From Solirubrobacterales bacterium (lineage in GTDB: Bacteria; Actinomycetota; Thermoleophilia; Solirubrobacterales; Solirubrobacteraceae), in assembly GCA_003151895.1 (NCBI GenBank), contig PLYX01000043.1, positions 1 to 6,137 on the forward strand: 6,137 nt of DNA, read 5' to 3'. The notes under the pieces were generated by a model that was not told the origin of the DNA, ran no database searches, and saw nothing but the letters and a program-made list of their open reading frames with translations. Numbering within the stretch: the stretch's first letter is position 1; each line of letters begins with the position of its first letter. The position numbers and the translations under genes were made by a program. Below, piece by piece: positions 1-4,828 of this stretch.

Positions 1-91
1 TTGCCACTTAACGGTCGCCACACCCGAAAATCAAAACGTCGGCAAGAAACGTTGCAACCCTCCCCGTGTGATGCATCTTGCAACGCGACCT

Positions 92-97
92 GATACT
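92..97 (+). promoter_or_regulatory. possible -10 element for the c-di-AMP riboswitch transcript
   Basis: The hexamer GATACT matches four of six positions of a TATAAT-type -10 box. It would place transcription initiation near 103-105, just ahead of the aptamer's first helix at 111. No convincing -35 is seen at 16-18 bases upstream. Low confidence; the main argument is position. The rest of 1-91 shows no gene. It contains two copies of TTGCAAC (52-58 and 78-84), the first inside the palindrome GTTGCAAC (51-58), of unknown meaning. Confidence 0.3.
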
Positions 98-110
98 TTG
101 ACTCCCGTTC

Positions 111-239
111 GTGCCGAGTCCTTGTCCCCACGGGGGTGAGGAGCGGGGGACCCAGTGCAGCCATATGGCTGCGGGGGCGAATCGCCACAGCCGTGGCGTA
201 GCGTACGTACGCGAGCCCGACAGCTAACCCCGTAGGCGC
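111..239 (+). ncRNA. c-di-AMP riboswitch (ydaO/yuaA class)
   Basis: The 3' portion (216-238) carries the hallmark of this class, CCGACAGCTAACCCCGTAGG followed by CG. Upstream are the other conserved blocks: GCCGAGTCC (113-121), GCGGGGGACCC (143-153) and GGGGGCGAATCGCC (173-186). The terminal helix P1 is GTGCC (111-115) with GGCGC (235-239), one wobble. Internal hairpins also fit: GCAGCC/GGCTGC (157-162/167-172, loop ATAT), CGCCAC/GTGGCG (183-188/193-198) and GCGT/ACGC (201-204/209-212). In Actinobacteria this class is known to sit upstream of peptidoglycan hydrolases such as Rpf and NlpC/P60 proteins and generally lowers expression when c-di-AMP is high. The downstream gene here fits exactly. 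Only 28 bases separate P1 from the start codon and no U-tract terminator is visible, so control of translation initiation is more likely than attenuation (inference). Confidence 0.92.
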
Positions 240-251
240 CCTGAGATACCG

Positions 252-257
252 AAAGGA
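252..257 (+). promoter_or_regulatory. Shine-Dalgarno site of the cell-wall protein gene
   Basis: AAAGGA lies 10 bases before the ATG at 268 and supports that start. It sits just 3' of the riboswitch. AAGGAC (253-258) is perfectly complementary to GTCCTT (118-123) inside the conserved 5' part of the aptamer, a possible route of ligand control. Confidence 0.65.
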
Positions 258-267
258 CGCGTTTCAC

Positions 268-1881
268 ATGTCGGGATTCCCGCGTGATCTTGCTGCCCCT
301 GAAGCCTGGGAGGCTTCGCTCGCCCGCTCGCAGGCACGTCGCGAACGCAACGCCGACAAGCGCGCCGCTCGCTCCCCCCTGCGGCTGGCCAACCTGATGG
401 ATGCGCGCAACCGGCTGCTGGCCGATCGGGGATACCTTCGATCCCAGATCGATCCGCGCAACCTCGCTGACAGCGAGCCGTGGGACCTGTCGATGCTGCG
501 CTCACGCACCCGCCGCCGCGCCGTCGAGTTGCAGTTCGTCCCGACCGCAACCCGCGCACGCCGGGTGTCGCTGGGCACGCTGATCGCGATCGCCGCCGGT
601 CCCGCGGCCGGCCTTGCAGACGCAAACGGGAACCCCCACGCCACAGCACAGCCGACGCCCGAGCCGCCCACGACGACCGAACACCACATCCAGTTGCACG
701 GCGGCAGCGAAGGCCGCCAGGTTCGCATCCTCCAGCACGCGCTCGGGGTTGCAGTCGACGGCGTTTTCGGCTCGAACACCGAAGCGTCCGTACGCGCCTT
801 CCAATCCAGTCATCGGCTGAAGGTCGATGGAATCGTGGGGCCACAGACAAGCGCAGCCCTCGCCGGCGGCGCGCCCGCCGTTGCCGCGGTGGCGTCGGTC
901 ACGGCGAACGCGGCCGCACACGCGGCCACTGTCAGCTCCGGCGAAAGCACGACCGAACAGACCACGAACCCCGTGGTTCGCCTGCAGGAAGCGCTCGGCG
1001 TGCAGGTGGATGGCACGTTCGGGCCGGAAACCGAGCGCGCCGTACGCCATCTGCAAGCCCAACACCGCCTGCACGTCGATGGCGTCGTGGGAGGGGAAAC
1101 GTGGGGCGTTCTCGGGATCCATGGGCATGCGACTCTTCACCCATCCCACGCGCCGCATCACGCGGCAGCCCATCGCGCGAACGTGAGCGCTCAGACGCAA
1201 CCGTCAGCCCACGCAACCGTTCACACCTCCAGCGCAACCAGCCGCACAGATGCGATTCGCCGCCTGCAGGAAGCCCTCCACGTCGAAGCCGACGGAACCT
1301 TCGGGCCCGAAACCGAGGCTGCGGTGAAGCGCATGCAAGCCCACCACGGTCTCACCACCGACGGAGTCGTCGGACCGGAAACATGGAGCGCGCTCGGCAT
1401 CGGCGAGCACACCACGCTTCACCCGCCCCACGCCGCCTCTCAGCACTCCGGCGGTGCAAGCGGCAACACCGGCGGTGGAAGCGGCAGCACCGGCGGCGAA
1501 AGCAGCAGCACCGGCGGTGAAGGCTCGAGCGTTGTGCAGCGCGTGATCGCGGCTGCCGACGAAATCGCGACGAGGCCGTATGTGTTCGGCGGCGGGCACG
1601 GTTCCTTCCAGTCGACCGGCTATGACTGCTCCGGCTCGGTCTCCTACGCGCTGCACGGCGGCGGGCTGCTCAGCTCTCCCGAGGACTCCAGCGCGCTTGA
1701 GTCCTATGGCGAACCCGGCCCGGGCAGCCACATCACGATCTACGCGAACTCCGAACACGCGTGGATGGTGATCGACGGACGGCGTTTCGACACGGTGGCC
1801 CAGCAGGAATCGGGCTCGCGCTGGTCTGATTCGATGAGCTCCACGGCCGGATACGTCGTGCGCCACCCGCCGGGACTGTAG
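268..1881 (+). CDS. Peptidoglycan-binding NlpC/P60-like cell-wall protein, riboswitch-controlled
   Basis: This 537-residue protein probably binds and cleaves peptidoglycan outside the membrane. Residues 1-99 are a hydrophilic, Arg-rich segment ending in RARR, followed by a hydrophobic stretch (about 100-117) with an AxA-like ADA at 117-119; this is a signal anchor or a signal peptide with an unusually long N-region. Three PG_binding_1 domains follow, at about 148-198, 234-284 and 327-378, each with the (V/A)DGxFGxxTExxVxxxQ ... DGxVGxxT pattern. The linkers are Ala/His-rich (285-325) and then Gly/Ser/Thr-rich (395-421). The C-terminal domain (about 423-537) resembles NlpC/P60: candidate nucleophile Cys454 in YDCSGSVSYAL and His497 in HAWMVIDG. 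The third catalytic position appears to be Asp508 or Thr509 rather than the more usual His/Asn/Gln. The start is supported by AAAGGA at 252-257 and the adjacent c-di-AMP riboswitch. The family call is firm for the PG-binding repeats and good for NlpC/P60; whether it is an endopeptidase, amidase or structural protein cannot be told. Confidence 0.88.
   Translation: MSGFPRDLAAPEAWEASLARSQARRERNADKRAARSPLRLANLMDARNRLLADRGYLRSQIDPRNLADSEPWDLSMLRSRTRRRAVELQFVPTATRARRVSLGTLIAIAAGPAAGLADANGNPHATAQPTPEPPTTTEHHIQLHGGSEGRQVRILQHALGVAVDGVFGSNTEASVRAFQSSHRLKVDGIVGPQTSAALAGGAPAVAAVASVTANAAAHAATVSSGESTTEQTTNPVVRLQEALGVQVDGTFGPETERAVRHLQAQHRLHVDGVVGGETWGVLGIHGHATLHPSHAPHHAAAHRANVSAQTQPSAHATVHTSSATSRTDAIRRLQEALHVEADGTFGPETEAAVKRMQAHHGLTTDGVVGPETWSALGIGEHTTLHPPHAASQHSGGASGNTGGGSGSTGGESSSTGGEGSSVVQRVIAAADEIATRPYVFGGGHGSFQSTGYDCSGSVSYALHGGGLLSSPEDSSALESYGEPGPGSHITIYANSEHAWMVIDGRRFDTVAQQESGSRWSDSMSSTAGYVVRHPPGL
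979..1152 (+). repeat. duplicated PG-binding module, copy 1
   Basis: A 174-base unit coding for the second PG_binding_1 domain plus the start of its His-rich linker (residues 238-295). It matches the unit at 1261-1434 in register without gaps. Both copies begin CGCCTGCAGGAAGC and end by encoding H-x-T-L-H-P-x-H-A. The shared linker motif shows that the domain and its linker were duplicated together. Confidence 0.7.
1261..1434 (+). repeat. duplicated PG-binding module, copy 2
   Basis: This is the partner of 979-1152, offset by 282 bases, coding for the third PG_binding_1 domain and following linker (residues 332-389). The first PG-binding domain (residues 148-198) lacks the HxTLHPxHA linker, so copies 2 and 3 are the closest relatives. 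Confidence 0.7.
1450..1530 (+). repeat. 21-base tandem repeat coding a Gly/Ser linker
   Basis: There are three full units and one partial unit of a 21-base repeat (1450-1470, 1471-1491, 1492-1512, 1513-1530). They encode GGASGNT, GGGSGST, GGESSST and GGEGSS. It forms a flexible linker between the last PG-binding domain and the NlpC/P60-like domain. It is a likely site of length variation between strains. Confidence 0.8.
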
Positions 1882-1921
1882 ACGTCCGGCCGAACCGCCA
1901 CAACCGCCGCTGACGGTTGAC

Positions 1922-1957
1922 CGCAGCGGACGCTCCGCGCGTTCGCGGGACGCTGCG
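1922..1957 (+). terminator. GC-rich hairpin after the cell-wall gene, possible weak terminator
   Basis: CGCAGCG (1922-1928) pairs with CGCTGCG (1951-1957). Inside it CCGCG (1935-1939) can pair with CGCGG (1944-1948) around a CGTT loop. A smaller inverted repeat, AACCG/CGGTT (1902-1906/1914-1918), lies just upstream. No T-run follows, so a classic intrinsic terminator is not shown; the structure could instead belong to a leader of the next operon. The rest of 1882-2026 contains no gene and no promoter I can defend. Confidence 0.3.
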
Positions 1958-2026
1958 CGCCGAGTACCGTCCCAAGCCTGACATAGCTTGAAGTGCCTCG
2001 CCTGACCACCGCGAAGGGAGGCACAG

Positions 2027-3556
2027 ATGCTCGCTCGGGCGCGCACGTTCACGATCGAAGGACTCCATGCACGCGCAGTGACCGTGGAGGTCGACATCAG
2101 GCCGGGGTTGCCGGCGTTTGCGATCGTCGGCCTGGCAGACGCTGCTGTGCGCGAGGCGCGCGACCGCGTCCATGCGGCCGTGCTCAACTCGGGATACGAA
2201 TTCCCGGCCCGCCGCATAACGGCCAACCTCGCCCCCGCCGACGTGCCGAAGGTCGGGCCCGGGTTCGACCTCGCGATCGCCTGCGGGGTGCTCGCCGCCA
2301 GCGGGCAGATCCCGGTGGACCTGCTCGACACGCATGCCCTTTTCGGAGAGCTCTCGCTCGACGGTGAGGTGCGCGCCAGCCACGGCACGCTGGCGGTCGC
2401 CGAGGCAACGATGAAGGCGGGGTTGCGGATGCTCGTGCTGGGTCCCGCGCGAGCGCGCGAGGCGACACTCGTCGAGGGGCTCGCGGTGGGTGTCGTCGAG
2501 CGGCTCTCAAGCGCGGTGCGCGTCCTCTCCGGCGGGGCTCCCGACCCGCTGCCGCAGCCAAGCAGACCGCCACTCCGCAGCGCGGCGCGCCGGCAGCCCG
2601 ACCTCGGAGACGTGCGCGGGCAGCCGGAGGCGGTGAGGGCGCTGACGATCGCCGCGGCGGGCGCCCATAACAGCCTGCTCAGCGGTCCGCCCGGGACGGG
2701 CAAGACGATGCTCGCCCAGCGGCTGCCCTCGATCCTGCCCCCGCTCGAGCGCTCGGAGGCGATCGAGGTGATGCGCATCCACAGCGTCACCGGGAGGCTC
2801 ACCGGCGGGGAGCTGCTGTCCGAGCGGCCATTCCGGGCGCCCCATCATTCGATTACGACGGCGGGGCTGATCGGCGGCGCGCGGCGAGGATGGGTCGGCG
2901 AGGTGGTGCTCGCCCACAACGGCGTGCTGTTCCTCGACGAGCTCTCGGAGTTCGCGCGCCCCACGCTCGAGGCGTTGCGCCAGCCGCTCGAGGATGGCCG
3001 GGTGGCGATCGTGCGAGCGCGTCACTCCGCCGTGTATCCGGCGCGCTTCATGCTGATGGCCGCCACCAACCCCTGCCCGTGCGGGTATGCCGGCGAGGAT
3101 GAGCGTTGCAGGTGCAGCGAAGCCGACCTCGCCCGCCATCGCCGCCGTCTGAGTGGGCCGCTGCTGGACCGCATCGATCTGCTCGTGACCATGGAACGTG
3201 CGGCGGTCGACCACATCGGCGGCGAGCTCGCGACGAGTTCTGCCCATGTTCGCGAGCAGGTGATCGAGGCACGCGAGCGCCAGGCGGCCCGGCTGCGAGA
3301 GGAGGGGATCCTGGTGAACGCTCAGATGGACGCACGCATGCTGCGCAGGCACGTCAAGTTGGACGAGGGCGGCAAGAGGGTGCTTGCGGCCTCTCGGGAG
3401 CGTGGGCTGCTCAGTGCGCGGGGCCAGCACCGGGCGCTGCGCGTGGCGCGCACGATCGCCGACCTGGAGCGCAGCGAGCGGGTCAAACACGAGCATCTCG
3501 CGAGCGCGTTCTCGCTGCGACCGGAGGCCGGGCTTTCGGGCCGGCGGGCAGCATGA
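2027..3556 (+). CDS. comM: YifB/ComM-family Mg-chelatase-like AAA+ ATPase
   Basis: This 509-residue cytoplasmic ATPase has the usual length for the family. Characterised ComM proteins form hexameric helicases that promote branch migration when incoming single strands are integrated during natural transformation; that role here is inferred by homology. The N-terminal ChlI-like domain (about 20-140) carries VEVDIRPGLPAFAIVGLAD and ANLAPAD. The AAA+ core has Walker A GPPGTGKT (220-227), Walker B LFLDE (301-305), the family motif NPCPCGY (348-354) with a second Cys pair CRC (361-363), and a sensor/arginine-finger region LLDRIDL (Arg382). The C-terminal Mg_chelatase_C region (about 400-500) includes ARGQHRALRVARTIADL. 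The start is clear: AAGGGAGG (2014-2021) lies 5 bases before the ATG. It overlaps the next gene by 4 bases (ATGA), so ComM and DprA are made from one message, the common pairing in bacteria. All key ATPase residues are present. Confidence 0.95.
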   Translation: MLARARTFTIEGLHARAVTVEVDIRPGLPAFAIVGLADAAVREARDRVHAAVLNSGYEFPARRITANLAPADVPKVGPGFDLAIACGVLAASGQIPVDLLDTHALFGELSLDGEVRASHGTLAVAEATMKAGLRMLVLGPARAREATLVEGLAVGVVERLSSAVRVLSGGAPDPLPQPSRPPLRSAARRQPDLGDVRGQPEAVRALTIAAAGAHNSLLSGPPGTGKTMLAQRLPSILPPLERSEAIEVMRIHSVTGRLTGGELLSERPFRAPHHSITTAGLIGGARRGWVGEVVLAHNGVLFLDELSEFARPTLEALRQPLEDGRVAIVRARHSAVYPARFMLMAATNPCPCGYAGEDERCRCSEADLARHRRRLSGPLLDRIDLLVTMERAAVDHIGGELATSSAHVREQVIEARERQAARLREEGILVNAQMDARMLRRHVKLDEGGKRVLAASRERGLLSARGQHRALRVARTIADLERSERVKHEHLASAFSLRPEAGLSGRRAA

Positions 3557-4644
3557 GCGGCGTCTGCGCGCAATGCGAGCGGCGCAGCTGGCTGCTTGAG
3601 CAGTTGAGCGTCGGGCTCGCCTTCGGGGCGCGCGATCTCCCGCGCTTCTGGAGCCTTCTCGAACTGCCGGACGCGGAGCTGACCGACGCGATCGGCGGGC
3701 GGCGCGGAGCCGAACTGCACGTGGCGTACGCTCAGTGGGAGCCGGCGTCGGCACAAGCCGGCGAAGGCTTGGAGAGGATTTGCCGGCATCACCGCGCATA
3801 TCCCGCGAGCTTGCGGAACCATGCGCTCGCTCCGCACACGCTCAGCGTGCGCGGCGGCGTCGAGCGTCTCGGTGGACTGCTCGCGGAGACGGTGGTCGCG
3901 ATCGTGGGGACCCGTCGAGCGAGCGACTACGGCATGGAGACCGCACGTGGCCTGGCCCGCGGTCTGGCCGCATCCGGCGTGACGGTCGCGAGCGGGCTCG
4001 CCGAAGGCATCCCGACCGCCGTGCATGTGGGCGCGCTCGAAGCCCACGGCACAACACTCACCGTGATGGCCGCCGGCGTGGAGCGCTGCTCCCCCGCATG
4101 GTGCAGTGCCCTCTACCGCCGCATCACCAGTAGCGGCTGCGCGATATCCGAGACATCATCGAGCCCGCGAGCGTGGCGCTGGGGCGAGCCCGCTCGTGCT
4201 CGCACGCTCGCGCTGCTCGCCCAGCTCGTGATCGTCGTCGAGGCCGAGGAGCGTCCGTGGGAGCTGGCCTGCGCGCACGTGGCGCAGGCGCACGAGAGGC
4301 ATGTGGCGGCGGTGCCCGGACGCGTCAGCTCGCCCGTATCAAGGGGCACTAACTCGCTGCTGATGGGCGGCGCGCAGATGGTGCGCAGCCCACAGGACGC
4401 GCTCGACCTGCTCTACGGCATCGGAACGCACGAGGCACACGAGCCGTCGACAGAGCTCGAGCAGCCACTCCAAGCGATCCTCGAACAAGTCGGCGCCGGT
4501 ATGGACACCATGGGGAAGCTGACCGAGAGCGGCTCGCGGTCAGGTGACGTCGCATTGGCGCTCGTAGAGCTCGAGCTGCGCGGATTGATCGTGCGGGGCG
4601 ACGGGGGACGCTACGTGCCGTGTGCCGGGGCGCTCGCGGGGTAG
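3553..4644 (+). CDS. dprA: DprA/Smf-family DNA-processing protein, divergent
   Basis: The product is 363 residues. DprA binds incoming single-stranded DNA and loads RecA. The N-terminal part (about 1-100) opens with CAQC (Cys5, Cys8). The Rossmann-like core runs from VAIVGTRRA (115-123) through SGLAEGIP (147-154), VPGRVSSP (254-261) and SRGTNSLLMGGAQMV (263-277). A winged-helix DprA C-terminal domain follows (about 300-360, ending LRGLIVRGDGGRYV). Several signature residues differ. The usual SGxAxGID is SGLAEGIP, with Pro154 in place of Asp. The usual FPxRNRxIA is GEPARARTLA (211-220), so the R-N-R core is R-A-R. The usual SGxLITA is RPWELACA (234-241). The frame is open throughout, so this is divergence, not an obvious pseudogene. 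The start is the ATG in the ATGA overlap with comM, with only a weak Shine-Dalgarno, implying translational coupling. DprA identity is well supported by fold order and the partner gene; activity is uncertain. Confidence 0.88.
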   Translation: MSGVCAQCERRSWLLEQLSVGLAFGARDLPRFWSLLELPDAELTDAIGGRRGAELHVAYAQWEPASAQAGEGLERICRHHRAYPASLRNHALAPHTLSVRGGVERLGGLLAETVVAIVGTRRASDYGMETARGLARGLAASGVTVASGLAEGIPTAVHVGALEAHGTTLTVMAAGVERCSPAWCSALYRRITSSGCAISETSSSPRAWRWGEPARARTLALLAQLVIVVEAEERPWELACAHVAQAHERHVAAVPGRVSSPVSRGTNSLLMGGAQMVRSPQDALDLLYGIGTHEAHEPSTELEQPLQAILEQVGAGMDTMGKLTESGSRSGDVALALVELELRGLIVRGDGGRYVPCAGALAG

Positions 4645-4728
4645 GGTGCCACCGGCCGGCGTGGAGCCCATGCACGATGTGGGCGATGCGTGCCCTGCAC
4701 AAGTCTGCGTTGCGCCGGAAGCATCCGG

Positions 4729-4734
4729 TAGACT
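4729..4734 (+). promoter_or_regulatory. -10 element for the fluoride-riboswitch transcript
   Basis: TAGACT is a good actinobacterial-type -10 (TAnnnT). It ends six bases before the first aptamer helix at 4741, so the transcript would start almost exactly at the riboswitch. No good -35 is visible; CTGCGT at 4705-4710 with an 18-base spacer is the best weak candidate. Confidence 0.5.
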
Positions 4735-4740
4735 GCGCGC

Positions 4741-4795
4741 GAGCGATGAGGCTCGCTCCATAAGCGCGGCGCTGTGCCGCTGATGGCCTCTACGA
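4741..4795 (+). ncRNA. Fluoride riboswitch (crcB motif)
   Basis: The sequence follows the crystallised fluoride aptamer closely. P1 is GAGCGA (4741-4746) with TCGCTC (4753-4758). Its loop contributes GAGGC (4748-4752), which forms the defining pseudoknot with GCCTC (4786-4790). The joining segment CCATAAGC leads to P2, GCGGC (4766-4770) with GCCGC (4776-4780). Then comes the invariant TGATGGCCTCTAC (4781-4793). In this class a fluoride ion held by Mg2+ stabilises the fold and turns expression on. Genes known to be controlled by it include CrcB/Fluc channels, CLC-F antiporters and cation/proton antiporters; the gene downstream is of the last type. The remaining gap 4645-4728 shows no gene. Confidence 0.95.
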
Positions 4796-4823
4796 CAACG
4801 TCCAACGGCGAATCGTGGAGGTC
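4785..4823 (+). promoter_or_regulatory. expression platform sequestering the antiporter Shine-Dalgarno
   Basis: GGCCTCTACGA (4785-4795) can pair with TCGTGGAGGTC (4813-4823) as an uninterrupted 11-base-pair helix with two G-U wobbles and a 17-base loop. The 3' strand contains the Shine-Dalgarno GGAGG (4817-4821), seven bases before the GTG start. The 5' strand contains the GCCTC needed for the fluoride pseudoknot, so the two folds exclude each other. Inference: without fluoride the ribosome site is hidden; with fluoride it is freed. Confidence 0.75.
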
Positions 4824-4828
4824 GACGA

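Noticed and set aside
35..53. Inverted repeat AACGT/ACGTT
   Set aside because: Only five base pairs with a nine-base loop and no supporting context.
1204..2802. Long open frame on the - strand (532 codons) spanning the cell-wall gene, the gap and comM
   Set aside because: It lies opposite two well-supported genes, crosses the intergenic gap, has low-complexity Arg/Ala/Ser-rich composition and no recognisable domain; such frames are common in GC-rich DNA.
3074..3139. Cys cluster in ComM (350, 352, 361, 363) as a novel metal site
   Set aside because: The CPCGY and following Cys pair are normal for the YifB/ComM family, so it is not unusual.
3106..3552. In-frame upstream extension of dprA inside comM
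   Set aside because: The extra residues are Arg/Pro/Gly-rich and unlike DprA; the ATG in the 4-base overlap with comM gives the normal family length.
2507..3799. Long open frame on the - strand (430 codons) opposite comM and dprA
   Set aside because: It is a codon-position shadow of conserved genes, Arg-rich, with no family motif.
4666..4684. Inverted repeat GCCCA/TGGGC after dprA as a terminator
   Set aside because: Five base pairs, nine-base loop, no T-run; too weak to list as a feature.
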